Origin: an uncultured Clostridium sp.
GTDB taxonomy: Bacteria > Bacillota > Clostridia > TANB77 > CAG-508
Reading direction: 5' to 3'
DNA length: 64,000 nucleotides
Assembly (NCBI GenBank): GCA_900555835.1
Contig: USMK01000008.1
Location: forward strand, 7,925 to 71,924
Each line of letters opens with the position of its first letter. Position 1 is the first letter of the stretch. Made by a program: the position numbers and the translations under genes. The notes below the pieces were generated by a model. That model was not told the DNA's origin. It saw only the letters and a program-made list of their open reading frames with translations, and ran no database searches. Below are positions 54,468 to 63,827 of this stretch, piece by piece.

Positions 54468-54611
54468 TTATTGAGTTTTTGTTATGTTTTCTAGATGCTC
54501 TGCTTGTTGCTTTTGCTCGTCTAATGGAAGCCATTTGTAACAAGAACAAACAAATTCACCATATTCCGTGGCATCTTCTTTTAATTTCAAATGAAATCTC
54601 GATTTTGGCAT
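54468..54611 (-). CDS. 47-residue CxC micro-protein
   Basis: An ATG at 54611 with AAGGAGG upstream encodes MPKSRFHLKLKEDATEYGEF, then VCSCYKWLPLDEQKQQAEHL and a short tail. The VCSC pair and YKW are distinctive, but no family is recognised. It is a small acidic/basic cytosolic protein, convergent to the glycosyltransferase. Confidence 0.6.
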   Translation of the reverse strand: MPKSRFHLKLKEDATEYGEFVCSCYKWLPLDEQKQQAEHLENITKTQ

Positions 54612-54763
54612 AATAGATTCCTCCTTGTATATATATTATTTGAATTGTGAAATTTTTTATGCATAAAATCAAAGGGAACATTACATAATAAACATATGAT
54701 TTTTGTTCACAATTTCTAATAAAAGCACATAAAATGTGAAAATCGTGCTGGCAAATATTACGT

Positions 54764-54789
54764 TTTTGTTACATTTTTGTAACAAAAAT
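54764..54789. promoter_or_regulatory. Palindromic operator-like site
   Basis: TTTTTGTTACA pairs perfectly with TGTAACAAAAA around TTTT, just before a TATAAT (about 54797). It lies in the 270-base gap between two divergent small genes and could be a regulator site. Confidence 0.5.
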
Positions 54790-54885
54790 ATCATAATATA
54801 ATTTGCTCAAAACTCTTGCTAAATTATGCCAGATGTAGTATAAATATAGTAAATTAAAACATAAATTACTGAGGAGGAAAATTAA

Positions 54886-55101
54886 ATGGAGGAATTCAAA
54901 TTACCAGAACAAGAAAATTATGGAGGAGCTATTGCACAAGTTAGTGTTTGGTCTAAAATTAAATCTTTCTTATTCCAAGAAATTAAGGTTGAATTAACAC
55001 CAGCTCAACAAAGATTTGAAAATAAAATGAATGAAACTTTAAATCAAGATGTTACTTTTAAATCATTTAAGGATTTCTTATTCCAAGAAATTAAATTTTA
55101 G
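54886..55101 (+). CDS. 71-residue protein with internal FLFQEIK duplication
   Basis: GAGGAGG precedes the ATG. The product has two similar segments, SKIKSFLFQEIKVEL and KSFKDFLFQEIKF, joined by a Gln/Asn-rich helix. The duplicated amphipathic helix suggests peripheral membrane binding or self-assembly. No family is recognised. A palindrome upstream suggests regulated expression. Confidence 0.65.
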   Translation: MEEFKLPEQENYGGAIAQVSVWSKIKSFLFQEIKVELTPAQQRFENKMNETLNQDVTFKSFKDFLFQEIKF

Positions 55102-55205
55102 CATTTTAAGTAGTAATTTGCAATTACATAAATATTTTTGCGAGCATTTATTGCAAATTAGTAGAAATATTTGATTTGCCATAATTGTAACTGAATATTT
55201 AAAAT

Positions 55206-55245
55206 AAAAAAAGAATTACTACTTAAATATAGTATTCTTTTTTTA
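55206..55245 (+). terminator. Intrinsic terminator
   Basis: AAAAAAGAATTACTA pairs (one bulge) with TAGTATTCTTTTTT. Confidence 0.8.
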
Positions 55246-55295
55246 GGTTATAATATAATATAGATACTAATAGTATCGGAATGGAGGACATAAAA

Positions 55296-56306
55296 ATGTC
55301 AATTAAAATAGGAATTAATGGCTTTGGAAGAATTGGAAAATTAACTCTTCAAGCCGCACTTACAAAAGAAGATGTAGAAATAGTAGCAATTAACGATCCT
55401 TTTATAACAGCCGATTATATGGCCTATATGGTTAAATTTGATTCCATACATGGAAGATTTAAAGGAGACATAAGAGCAGAAGAAGGAAAACTTATTGTAA
55501 ATGGAAAAGAAATTAAAGTTTATAATGAAATGGATCCTAAAAACATCCCTTGGGGTGCTGATGGAGTTGAGTATGTACTTGAATGTTCAGGTGTATTTAC
55601 AACAACTGAAAAAGCAAATGCTCACTTAGAAGCAGGAGCTAAAAAGGTTATTATAAGTGCTCCTTCAAAAGATGCTCCAATGTTTGTCATGGGTGTTAAC
55701 AATGATAAATATGACCCAAGTATGAATGTTATATCTAATGCATCTTGCACAACAAACTGTTTAGCACCACTTGCAAAAGTTATAAATGATAATTTTGGAA
55801 TTAAAGATGGTCTTATGACAACAGTTCACTCAACAACTGCTACACAAAAAACAGTTGATGGTGCTTCTAAAAAAGATTGGAGAGGTGGTAGAGCTGCTTC
55901 TGCTAACATAATACCTTCTTCAACAGGTGCTGCAAAGGCAGTTGGAAAAGTTATTCCAGAGTTAAATGGAAAACTAACAGGTATGGCATTTAGAGTTCCA
56001 ACAATTGATGTTTCTGTTGTTGATTTAACTTGTAACTTAGAAAAACCAGCAACATATGAAGAAATATGTGCTGCAATGAAAAAAGCATCTGAAAATGAAT
56101 TAAAAGGAATTGTAGAATATGTTGATGAAGATGTTGTATCTTCTGATTTTGTAGGAGATGCTCATACATCAATATTTGATGCAAAAGCTGGTATTGCTCT
56201 AACAGATAGCTTTGTAAAATTAGTAGCTTGGTATGACAACGAATGGGGATATTCAAACAAATTAGTAGACTTAGCTGTATATATTGCAGGAGTAGATAGA
56301 AAATAA
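55296..56306 (+). CDS. gap: Glyceraldehyde-3-phosphate dehydrogenase
   Basis: A 336-residue NAD-dependent enzyme: IKIGINGFGRIGK (NAD site), catalytic Cys in NASCTTNCLAPL, and TGMAFRVPTIDVSVVDL. The ATG at 55296 follows GGAGG. First gene of the glycolytic operon. Confidence 0.98.
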   Translation: MSIKIGINGFGRIGKLTLQAALTKEDVEIVAINDPFITADYMAYMVKFDSIHGRFKGDIRAEEGKLIVNGKEIKVYNEMDPKNIPWGADGVEYVLECSGVFTTTEKANAHLEAGAKKVIISAPSKDAPMFVMGVNNDKYDPSMNVISNASCTTNCLAPLAKVINDNFGIKDGLMTTVHSTTATQKTVDGASKKDWRGGRAASANIIPSSTGAAKAVGKVIPELNGKLTGMAFRVPTIDVSVVDLTCNLEKPATYEEICAAMKKASENELKGIVEYVDEDVVSSDFVGDAHTSIFDAKAGIALTDSFVKLVAWYDNEWGYSNKLVDLAVYIAGVDRK

Positions 56307-56315
56307 AAAACAAAG

Positions 56316-56346
56316 GGGCATAAGGGTAATACCATTATGCCCTATT
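56316..56346 (+). promoter_or_regulatory. gap-pgk intergenic hairpin
   Basis: GGGCATAA pairs with TTATGCCC, followed by TATTTT. A leaky terminator or mRNA stabiliser would let gap be expressed above the rest of the operon. Confidence 0.6.
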
Positions 56347-56370
56347 TTAATATAAAAGGAAGGTTTTAAA

Positions 56371-57549
56371 ATGAATAAAAAAACAATTGAAGATATTGAT
56401 GCAAATGGAAAAAAAGTTTTAATGAGATGTGATTTTAATGTTCCACAAGACGAAAACGGAAATATCACTGATAACAGAAGAATTGTATCTGCATTGCCTA
56501 GTATAAAATATTTAATAGAACATAATGCAAAAGTAATTTTATGTTCTCATTTAGGTAGACCAAAGGGAGAATTTAAAGAAAAATATTCTTTAAAACCAAT
56601 TGCAGAAGAATTAAGCAAATTACTTGGAAAAGAAGTAAAACTTGCCAAAGATGTAATTGGAGAAGATGCTCATAATTTAGCAAATAACCTAAAAGACGGA
56701 GATGTTATGCTTCTTGAAAATGTAAGATTTCATAAAGAGGAAGAAGCCAATGACCCTGAATTTGCTAAAAAGTTAGCTGATATGGCAGAAATATATGTAA
56801 ATGATGCATTTGGTACTGCACACAGAGCACATGCTTCAACAGCAGGTGTTGCTAGTTATTTACCAGCTGTTTCTGGATTTTTAATTAAAAAAGAGCTAGA
56901 TTTTATGGGCTCGGCTTTGGAAAATCCTGAAAGACCATTTGTTGCAATACTTGGAGGAGCAAAGGTTTCTGATAAAATTGGTGTAATTGAAAATCTAATG
57001 GAAAAAGTAGACACTTTAATTATTGGAGGAGCAATGGCTTATACATTTTTAAAGGCTACTGGAAAAAATATTGGAAATTCACTATGTGAGGACGAGAAAT
57101 TAGAACTTGCAAAAGATATTTTAGAAAAAGCTAAACAAAAAAATGTAAAATTGATGCTTCCGGTTGATAATATAGAAGCAAAATCAACAGATGATGAAGT
57201 TACAAAAATTGTAGAAGAAATTGAAGATGGCTATGCCGGATTTGATATTGGACCTAAAACAATTGAAATGTATGAAAAAGAATTAGAAAATGCTAAAACT
57301 GTTGTATGGAATGGACCTCTTGGAATGTTTGAATTAGAAAAATTTGCAAATGGAACTATGAGCATTGCTAGAAAATTAGCAGAACTAGATGCAATAACTA
57401 TAATTGGTGGAGGAGATTCTGCATCTGCAATAGAAAAAGCTGGATTATCTGATAAAATGTCACATATATCAACAGGTGGGGGCGCTTCATTAGAGTTTTT
57501 GGAAGGTAAAAAATTGCCTGGTATTGAAGTTTTAGAGAATAAAGAATAG
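56371..57549 (+). CDS. pgk: Phosphoglycerate kinase
   Basis: A 392-residue kinase: VLMRCDFNVPQDENG, SHLGRPKG, VNDAFGTAHRAHAST and the nucleotide site GGGDSASAIEKAGL with TGGGASLEFLEGK. Order and length are standard. Confidence 0.98.
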   Translation: MNKKTIEDIDANGKKVLMRCDFNVPQDENGNITDNRRIVSALPSIKYLIEHNAKVILCSHLGRPKGEFKEKYSLKPIAEELSKLLGKEVKLAKDVIGEDAHNLANNLKDGDVMLLENVRFHKEEEANDPEFAKKLADMAEIYVNDAFGTAHRAHASTAGVASYLPAVSGFLIKKELDFMGSALENPERPFVAILGGAKVSDKIGVIENLMEKVDTLIIGGAMAYTFLKATGKNIGNSLCEDEKLELAKDILEKAKQKNVKLMLPVDNIEAKSTDDEVTKIVEEIEDGYAGFDIGPKTIEMYEKELENAKTVVWNGPLGMFELEKFANGTMSIARKLAELDAITIIGGGDSASAIEKAGLSDKMSHISTGGGASLEFLEGKKLPGIEVLENKE

Positions 57550-57558
57550 GAGAAAATT

Positions 57559-58305
57559 ATGAGAAGAAAAGTAATTGCTGGAAACTGGAAAATGAATAAA
57601 TTACCAAATGAAGCTATAAAATTTTTAGAGGAACTTACACCACTTGTAAAAGATTCTGAAAATGAAGTTGTTGTTTGCGTTCCTTTTATAGACTTATTTT
57701 ACAGCCTTTTGATTGCGCAAAATACAAATATAAAAATTGGTGCACAAAATATGCATTGGGAAGAAAGTGGAGCATATACAGGCGAAGTTTCAGCAGAAAT
57801 GCTAAAATCAATTGGAGTGGAATATGTTATTATAGGTCATTCTGAAAGAAGAGAATATTTTGCAGAAACAGACGAAACTGTAAATAAAAAAATAAAAAAG
57901 GCACATAAAGTAGGGTTAAAACCAATTGTATGTGTTGGAGAAAAATTAGAACAAAGAGAAGAAGGAAAAGCAGTAGAAGTTATAACTACTCAAACTAGAC
58001 TAGCATTAGATGGATTAACTAATGAAGAAGTAGAAAATACAATAATTGCATATGAACCAATTTGGGCAATTGGCACAGGAAAAACAGCAACAGCAGAAGA
58101 TGCTAATAAGGCAATAAGTGAAATAAGAAATGAAATTGCAAAAATATATGGACAAAACACAGCAAATAGAGTTATAATTCAATATGGTGGAAGCGTTAAG
58201 TCTTCAAACTCAAAAGAACTGTTTTCAATGTCTGATATAGACGGTGGATTAGTTGGAGGAGCGAGTCTTAATGCAGAGGAATTTAGCAAAATAGTTAATT
58301 CCTAA
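57559..58305 (+). CDS. tpiA: Triosephosphate isomerase
   Basis: A 248-residue TIM barrel: RRKVIAGNWKMNK, IGHSERREYF (catalytic His), AYEPIWAIGTGKTAT (catalytic Glu) and GLVGGASL. It follows pgk by 9 bases. Confidence 0.98.
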   Translation: MRRKVIAGNWKMNKLPNEAIKFLEELTPLVKDSENEVVVCVPFIDLFYSLLIAQNTNIKIGAQNMHWEESGAYTGEVSAEMLKSIGVEYVIIGHSERREYFAETDETVNKKIKKAHKVGLKPIVCVGEKLEQREEGKAVEVITTQTRLALDGLTNEEVENTIIAYEPIWAIGTGKTATAEDANKAISEIRNEIAKIYGQNTANRVIIQYGGSVKSSNSKELFSMSDIDGGLVGGASLNAEEFSKIVNS

Positions 58306-58326
58306 ACTAGAAGGGACTTAAATTTT

Positions 58327-59859
58327 ATGGAAAAAAAATTAACAATGCTAATGATTTTAGACGGATTAGGAATAAATGAAAACGAAAAAGCAAATGCTGT
58401 AAAGATGGCGAATATGCCAGAATTTAATAAATTATTAAAACAAAATCCTAATACAACAATAAAAACTAGCGGATTAGATGTAGGATTACCAGAAGGACAA
58501 ATGGGAAATTCAGAAGTAGGACATACCAATTTAGGAGCAGGAAGAATTATATATCAAGATTTTACAAGAATTACAAAATCAATAGAAGAAGGGGATTTTT
58601 TTTCAATACCAGAATTTTCAGCAGCAATAGAGAATTGCAAGAAAAACAACTCTAAACTTCATATAATGGGACTACTTTCAGATGGAGGAGTTCATAGTCA
58701 TACTAGACACTTGTATGCTTTACTAGAACTTGCCAAAAGAAAGGATTTTGAGAATGTATATGTACATTGTTTCTTAGATGGCAGAGATACTCCACCTGCA
58801 TCAGCTGAAAGCTATATTGTTGATTTGGAAAAGAAAATGCAAGAAAAAGGTGTTGGAAAAATTGCTAGTATTTGTGGCAGATTTTATGCTATGGACAGAG
58901 ATAAAAGATATGAAAGAACAGAAATTGCATATAGAGCCTTGGTAAATGGCGAAGGAGAAAGAAACAATTCTGCTGTAAAAGCAATTGAAGATTCTTATCA
59001 AAAAGAGATTTTTGACGAATTTGTTAAACCAATTTTAATAACAAATAATGAAAATGAAGTAACAACAATAGGAAAAAGTGATTCTGTTATATTTTTTAAT
59101 TTTAGACCAGACAGAGCAAGAGAATTAACAAGAGCATTAGTAGACAACAATTTTAAAGAATTTGAAACAGAAAAGTTAGATTTATGTTTTGTTTGTTTAA
59201 CAGAATATGATGCTTTAATGCCAAATGTACAAGTGGCTTTTAAACCACAAACAATAAATAATACTTTTGGCGAATATATAAGCAAAAAAGGGCTTACACA
59301 GCTTAGAATTGCTGAAACAGAGAAATATGCACATGTTACATTTTTCTTCAATGGAGGAAGGGAAAAAACATATCCTGACGAAGATAGAATATTGATACCA
59401 TCACCAAAAGTAGAAACATATGATGCAAAACCTGAAATGAGTGCAATAGAAGTTACAAAAAAAGTAATAGAAGCAATAAAATCAAAAAAATATGATACCA
59501 TAATATTAAATTATGCAAATCCAGATATGGTAGGCCATACAGGAAATTTGGAAGCTACAATAAAAGCATTAGAAGTATTAGATACTTGCATCGGGGAAGT
59601 AGCAGAAGAAGTTCAAAAACAAGGCGGATATTTAATAATAACAGCAGACCATGGAAATGCAGAACAAATGATAGATTACAAAACAGGAGAACCACATACA
59701 GCACACACTACAAATGATGTTCCACTTATCCTTGTTGGAAAAGAAAACATCAAATTGAAAAATGGTAGATTATGTGATATAATACCTACCATGATAGAAT
59801 TGATGGGGTTAGATAAACCAGAAGAAATGACTGGCGAAAGCTTAATTGAAAAGGTGTGA
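58327..59859 (+). CDS. gpmI: Cofactor-independent phosphoglycerate mutase
   Basis: A 510-residue Mn-dependent mutase: MILDGLGINENEKANA, MGNSEVGHTNLGAGR (phosphoserine), CFLDGRDTPP, FNFRPDRARELTR and TADHGNAEQM with HTTNDVPLIL. Confidence 0.97.
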   Translation: MEKKLTMLMILDGLGINENEKANAVKMANMPEFNKLLKQNPNTTIKTSGLDVGLPEGQMGNSEVGHTNLGAGRIIYQDFTRITKSIEEGDFFSIPEFSAAIENCKKNNSKLHIMGLLSDGGVHSHTRHLYALLELAKRKDFENVYVHCFLDGRDTPPASAESYIVDLEKKMQEKGVGKIASICGRFYAMDRDKRYERTEIAYRALVNGEGERNNSAVKAIEDSYQKEIFDEFVKPILITNNENEVTTIGKSDSVIFFNFRPDRARELTRALVDNNFKEFETEKLDLCFVCLTEYDALMPNVQVAFKPQTINNTFGEYISKKGLTQLRIAETEKYAHVTFFFNGGREKTYPDEDRILIPSPKVETYDAKPEMSAIEVTKKVIEAIKSKKYDTIILNYANPDMVGHTGNLEATIKALEVLDTCIGEVAEEVQKQGGYLIITADHGNAEQMIDYKTGEPHTAHTTNDVPLILVGKENIKLKNGRLCDIIPTMIELMGLDKPEEMTGESLIEKV

Positions 59860-59868
59860 TTAAAGTAT

Positions 59869-60546
59869 ATGGTAACAACAAGTGAAATAAAAGAAATCTA
59901 TAAAGAAATACAAAAAAAACTATACTATATGATACCAGAAAAATGGAGTAGAGTGTATTTGTATGCATCAATAACTGAAAAAGCATATGAAGTTCCTGTT
60001 GGAGAAATGTATTTTTACTATTTTCCAAAAGGAATACTTAAAACTAATCCAGTTAATGTATATGAAATACCAGCCAAATTCAATATAGACGAAGAACAGT
60101 ATTTAAAACTTGTAAAAAACCTATATGAATCAATAAAAAAACTAAGACAGATATATATAAAAGAAAAGCAAGAATTATGGTCAAATGTAACAATATCAAT
60201 TGAAAACTATAAATTCAATATAGAATATAATTATGCAAAACTTGATAATAAAGAACAATCAAATTACGAAAGACATATAATATGGAGATATGAAAGGTTA
60301 GGAATGGATATAAATTCGTTCAGCAAGCAGGATAGGGAAATTATTGAAAAGCATTTAATAGATTCTTATATCAATAATGAAAAAACGGAAGATTATTCAG
60401 AACCTTTATATAAAAAACCATTGAAAAATTCATTCGATTATGAAAAACCAATATTTGAAAAAATTCAAGATGAAGATATAATGTATGAATTAGAAGCAGA
60501 AGGACAAAATATTAGCAATCAAATTTTGGCAAGAATGAAAAAATAA
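59869..60546 (+). CDS. YezG/DUF600-like immunity-type protein inside the glycolytic operon
   Basis: A 225-residue acidic cytosolic protein. The first ~135 residues match the YezG (DUF600) pattern: IPEKWSRVYLYASI, GEMYFYYFPKG, YEIPAKFNIDE, LYESIKKLRQIYI and ELWSNVTISIENYKFNIEYN, ending ERHIIWRYERLGM. YezG-type proteins neutralise secreted LXG nuclease toxins. The last ~75 residues are unrecognised. It lies 9 bases after gpmI and before eno, with no toxin nearby, so it may be an orphan immunity gene or have a housekeeping role. Confidence 0.7.
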   Translation: MVTTSEIKEIYKEIQKKLYYMIPEKWSRVYLYASITEKAYEVPVGEMYFYYFPKGILKTNPVNVYEIPAKFNIDEEQYLKLVKNLYESIKKLRQIYIKEKQELWSNVTISIENYKFNIEYNYAKLDNKEQSNYERHIIWRYERLGMDINSFSKQDREIIEKHLIDSYINNEKTEDYSEPLYKKPLKNSFDYEKPIFEKIQDEDIMYELEAEGQNISNQILARMKK

Positions 60547-60567
60547 AAAACGAAAGGAAAGATTTAA

Positions 60568-61875
60568 ATGAAAGATTACTTAGGAATAGCATCAATAAAA
60601 GCACTAGAAGTGCTTGATTCAAGAGGCAACCCAACAGTACAAGTGGAGGTTGTAACAGAAGCAGGCTTTACAGGAGTAGCTATTGTGCCATCAGGAGCTT
60701 CAACAGGAAGTTTTGAAGCAGTTGAATTAAGAGATGGTGATGAAGAAAGATACTTAGGAAAAGGTGTACAAACAGCTGTAAACAATGTAAACAAAAAAAT
60801 TGCAAAAGCATTAGAAGGAATGAATGTTTATAATCAAGTAGAAATAGACAATGTTTTAATAGATTTAGATGGAACAGATAATAAAGCAAAATTAGGTGCA
60901 AATGCAATACTTGGAGTATCACTTGCAGTAGCAAAAGCAGCTGCAAATTCATTAGGAATGACTTTATACAACTACATTGGTGGTGTAAATGCGAAAGAAT
61001 TACCAGTTCCTATGATGAATATTTTAAATGGCGGAAAACATGCTGAAAACAACGTAAATGTACAAGAATTTATGATAATGCCAATAGGTGCAAAAACATT
61101 TAGTGAATGTTTAAGAATGGGAGCAGAAGTATATCATAATTTGAAAAAAGTATTAAAAGCCAAAGGACATGATGTAGGTGTTGGAGACGAAGGCGGATTT
61201 GCACCAAACTTAGCAAGCGAAGAAGAAGCCCTAGATGTAATAGTAGAAGCAATAAAAAAAGCTGGATATAAACCAGGTAAAGATATAGTTCTAGCATTAG
61301 ATGTTGCATCAACAGAAATGTACGACGAAGCTAAAAAAATCGGAAAAGAAGGTTCATATTATTTCTGGAAAACAGATAAATTATTATCACAAGACGAAAT
61401 GATAGAATACTTAGAAAAATTAGCAAATAAATATCCAATTGCATCAATTGAAGATGGTTTAGCCGAAGAAGACTGGGATGGATGGAGAAAACTAACAGAG
61501 AAATTAGGAAACAAAATCCAATTAGTAGGAGATGACTTATTTGTAACAAATATAAAGAGATTACAAAAAGGATTAGATAACAATGTTGCAAACAGCATAC
61601 TAATAAAACCAAACCAAATAGGAACATTAACAGAAACACTAAATGCAATTGAACTAGCCAAAAGAAATGGATACACAGCAGTAGTATCACACCGCTCAGG
61701 CGAAACAGAAGACACAACAATAGCCGATATAGCAGTAGCAACAAATGCTGGGCAAATTAAAACAGGTGCACCATGCAGAACAGACAGAATAGCAAAATAC
61801 AACAGACTACTAAACATAGAAGCCGAACTAGAAGATGTAGCCGTATTTTCAGGGAAAAAATCACTAAAACAATAA
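60568..61875 (+). CDS. eno: Enolase
   Basis: A 435-residue phosphopyruvate hydratase: LEVLDSRGNPTVQVEV, GASTGSFEAVELRDGD, MNILNGGKHAENNV, VGDEGGFAPNL, SIEDGLAEEDWDGW, GDDLFVTN and VSHRSGETEDTTIADIAVA. Complete. It ends the glycolytic operon. Confidence 0.98.
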   Translation: MKDYLGIASIKALEVLDSRGNPTVQVEVVTEAGFTGVAIVPSGASTGSFEAVELRDGDEERYLGKGVQTAVNNVNKKIAKALEGMNVYNQVEIDNVLIDLDGTDNKAKLGANAILGVSLAVAKAAANSLGMTLYNYIGGVNAKELPVPMMNILNGGKHAENNVNVQEFMIMPIGAKTFSECLRMGAEVYHNLKKVLKAKGHDVGVGDEGGFAPNLASEEEALDVIVEAIKKAGYKPGKDIVLALDVASTEMYDEAKKIGKEGSYYFWKTDKLLSQDEMIEYLEKLANKYPIASIEDGLAEEDWDGWRKLTEKLGNKIQLVGDDLFVTNIKRLQKGLDNNVANSILIKPNQIGTLTETLNAIELAKRNGYTAVVSHRSGETEDTTIADIAVATNAGQIKTGAPCRTDRIAKYNRLLNIEAELEDVAVFSGKKSLKQ

Positions 61876-61883
61876 AATAAAGA

Positions 61884-61909
61884 GGGCAAGTGAGTTTACT
61901 CACTTACCC
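61884..61909 (+). promoter_or_regulatory. Hairpin between eno and tRNA-Gln
   Basis: GGGCAAGTGAG pairs with CTCACTTACCC around TTTA, without a T-run. It may be a processing or stability hairpin between eno mRNA and the tRNA. Confidence 0.5.
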
Positions 61910-61918
61910 ACCATATAT

Positions 61919-61994
61919 TTGGGTGTCGCCAAGCGGTAAGGCATCGGACTCTGACTCCGACATTCCGTAGGTTCGAATCCTACCACCCAAGCCA
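61919..61994 (+). tRNA. tRNA-Gln (anticodon CUG)
   Basis: Acceptor stem TTGGGTG/CACCCAA, anticodon stem TCGGA/TCCGA with loop CTCTGAC, T-arm GTAGG-TTCGAAT-CCTAC and encoded CCA. Anticodon CTG reads CAG. No separate promoter is obvious, so it may be cut from the eno transcript. Confidence 0.93.
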
Positions 61995-62000
61995 TGAATA

Positions 62001-62033
62001 AAACCCGCCAACTTATGTAGTTGGCGGTTTTGC
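62001..62033. terminator. Terminator after tRNA-Gln
   Basis: CGCCAACT pairs with AGTTGGCG around TATGT, flanked by AAAC and GTTTTG. It also closes the convergent gene at 62034. Confidence 0.9.
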
Positions 62034-62261
62034 TTAGATAAGGTAGGTGTCACCAGAAAGATAATCAATCTGATGTCTTGCTTGGTTGCATTTTACAACC
62101 TTTTTTAATACCTGCTCTGTATTTTTGTTTACAAAGATGGTGATTCCAGTAAAACTGCGTGTTTTACCGACCTTACTAAGCAAGCAATTTTTATTGCTGC
62201 AATTTTTGCAAACAGTAGAAATTGCAAGAGTTACCTTATCCATAGGGATGTTGTTAGTCAT
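62034..62261 (-). CDS. 75-residue Cys-containing hypothetical protein
   Basis: Starts at the ATG at 62261 behind AAAGGAG. It begins MTNNIPMDKVTLAIS and has CKNCSNKNC near 20-28, a possible metal-binding cluster, and a later single Cys. The remainder is basic with FTGITIFVNKN. Not recognised. Codon use is slightly GC-richer than in neighbouring housekeeping genes, similar to the ORFs at 8725, 9016 and 22161, but it has no CGG. Confidence 0.6.
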   Translation of the reverse strand: MTNNIPMDKVTLAISTVCKNCSNKNCLLSKVGKTRSFTGITIFVNKNTEQVLKKVVKCNQARHQIDYLSGDTYLI

Positions 62262-62418
62262 AATGTCTCCACTCCTTTTTGATGTCAATAAGATACTTCT
62301 ATTATATCACAAATTTTTCCAAAAAACAAATTAACATAAAAAATTGCTGATAAAATAGAAATTTTTTCATAGAATAAGAATAATATATAGTAAAACCAAA
62401 TAAAGGAGTTAATTTAAT

Positions 62419-63564
62419 ATGAATAAAATAAGATATTTTGACCATTCAGCGACAAATGCTGTAAATGAGGAGGTTTTAAAGGAAATGTTACCATATTTTT
62501 GCGTTGAATATGGAAATGCTTCTTCTATGTATAGTATATCGCGAAATGCAAAAAGAGCCTTAGACTGTGCTAGAAACAGAGTAGCAAAGGCAATTAATGC
62601 ACAAAGTAAAGAAATCTATTTTACCAGCGGAGGAAGCGAAAGCGACAATTTGGCTATAAAGGGAATTGCTTATGCAAATAGAGATAAAGGCAATCATATA
62701 ATAACATCTAAAATAGAGCATCATGCTGTTTTAGAAACTTGCGAAGTGCTTGAAAAAGAAGGATTTGAGGTAACTTATTTAAATGTAGACGAAAATGGAA
62801 TGGTAAACTTAGAAGAATTAAAAAATGCAATAAAACCAACTACAATATTGATAAGCATAATGTTTGCTAATAATGAAATTGGAACAATTGAACCAATAAA
62901 AGAAATTGGAAAAATTGCAAAAGAAAATAATATTTATTTCCATTCTGACTGTGTTCAGGCTGTTGGAAATGTGAGAATAGATGTACAAGATATGAAGATA
63001 GATTCTCTTTCAATGTCTGGTCATAAATTGTATGGTCCAAAAGGAATTGGTGTGCTATATGTAAGAGAAGGGGTTGAATTTCAAAAAATACAAAATGGTG
63101 GACATCAAGAAAGAGATAAAAGGGCTGGAACGGAGAATGTTTCTGGAATAGTTGGAATGGGAAAAGCAATAGAGCTTGCTTATGAGAATTTTGATAAAAA
63201 TACGGAACATTTGAGAAATTTGAGAGATACTTTTATTAAAGCTATGGAACAAAGGGTGGCTGATATTAAGATAAATGGAGATAGAGTAAAAAGGTTGCCG
63301 GGAAATTGTAATATTTCTTTTAAAGGTGTAGATGGAGAGGAATTGTTGCTTAAATTGGACGAAGTTGGAATATGTGCTTCTGCTGGGTCTGCTTGTTCGA
63401 CTGGTGATGCTAAGCCTTCACATGTGCTTACTGCAATAGGGCTTCCGGCTGAGGTCGCTAGTGGGACTTTGAGGTTGACTTTTGGAGTGGATAATGAGGT
63501 TGAGGATGTGGAGTTTTTAGTAGAGCAAATTGAAAATATAGTAGAGGAATTGAGGAAGAAGTGA
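62419..63564 (+). CDS. Cysteine desulfurase (NifS/IscS type)
   Basis: A 381-residue PLP enzyme supplying sulfur for Fe-S clusters or thiolation. FDHSATNAVNEEVL, TSGGSESDNLAIKG, SIMFANNEIGTIEP, SMSGHKLYGPKGIGVLYVREG (PLP lysine) and the catalytic Cys in CASAGSACSTGDAKPSHVL are present. AAAGGAG precedes the ATG. A nifU/iscU scaffold gene does not follow directly; the VHTHTH unit comes next. Confidence 0.95.
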   Translation: MNKIRYFDHSATNAVNEEVLKEMLPYFCVEYGNASSMYSISRNAKRALDCARNRVAKAINAQSKEIYFTSGGSESDNLAIKGIAYANRDKGNHIITSKIEHHAVLETCEVLEKEGFEVTYLNVDENGMVNLEELKNAIKPTTILISIMFANNEIGTIEPIKEIGKIAKENNIYFHSDCVQAVGNVRIDVQDMKIDSLSMSGHKLYGPKGIGVLYVREGVEFQKIQNGGHQERDKRAGTENVSGIVGMGKAIELAYENFDKNTEHLRNLRDTFIKAMEQRVADIKINGDRVKRLPGNCNISFKGVDGEELLLKLDEVGICASAGSACSTGDAKPSHVLTAIGLPAEVASGTLRLTFGVDNEVEDVEFLVEQIENIVEELRKK

Positions 63565-63615
63565 TAAAACACAAAAAGTGTACAAAATGTAGGTGGACAA
63601 ATTTTGTGAAAAGTA

Positions 63616-63644
63616 TTGATTTTTGGGTGTGGTTGTGGTATTGT
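63616..63644 (+). promoter_or_regulatory. Promoter of VHTHTH unit, copy 2
   Basis: TTGATT (63616), 17-base spacer, TATTGT (63639), as in copy 1. Confidence 0.55.
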
Positions 63645-63682
63645 ATGAGTGATGTAAATGTAAGGAAACGAAGGAGAAAATT

Positions 63683-63751
63683 ATGCAAAACTTAAAAATG
63701 GCTGAAAGCCTTGTGGCTGTACACACACACACACACTTTATTACTAAATGA
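63683..63751 (+). CDS. 22-residue VHTHTH peptide, copy 2
   Basis: An ATG with AAGGAG upstream encodes a 22-residue peptide that begins MQNLKMAESLVAVHTHTH and ends FITK. Length, reading frame, (AC)8 run and position relative to promoter and terminator equal those of copy 1 at 39032, while the first five and last five residues differ. Not recognised as a known family. Confidence 0.55.
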   Translation: MQNLKMAESLVAVHTHTHFITK

Positions 63752-63776
63752 AAAAATAAATAAATTTGATATAGAG

Positions 63777-63822
63777 AAGGCAACTAGACTTAGTATTTTA
63801 TGCTAAGTTTAGTTGTCTTTTT
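63777..63822 (+). terminator. Terminator of VHTHTH unit, copy 2
   Basis: AAGGCAACTAGACTTAGTA pairs with TGCTAAGTTTAGTTGTCTTTTT; base pairs covary with copy 1. Confidence 0.85.
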
Positions 63823-63827
63823 GTTTT

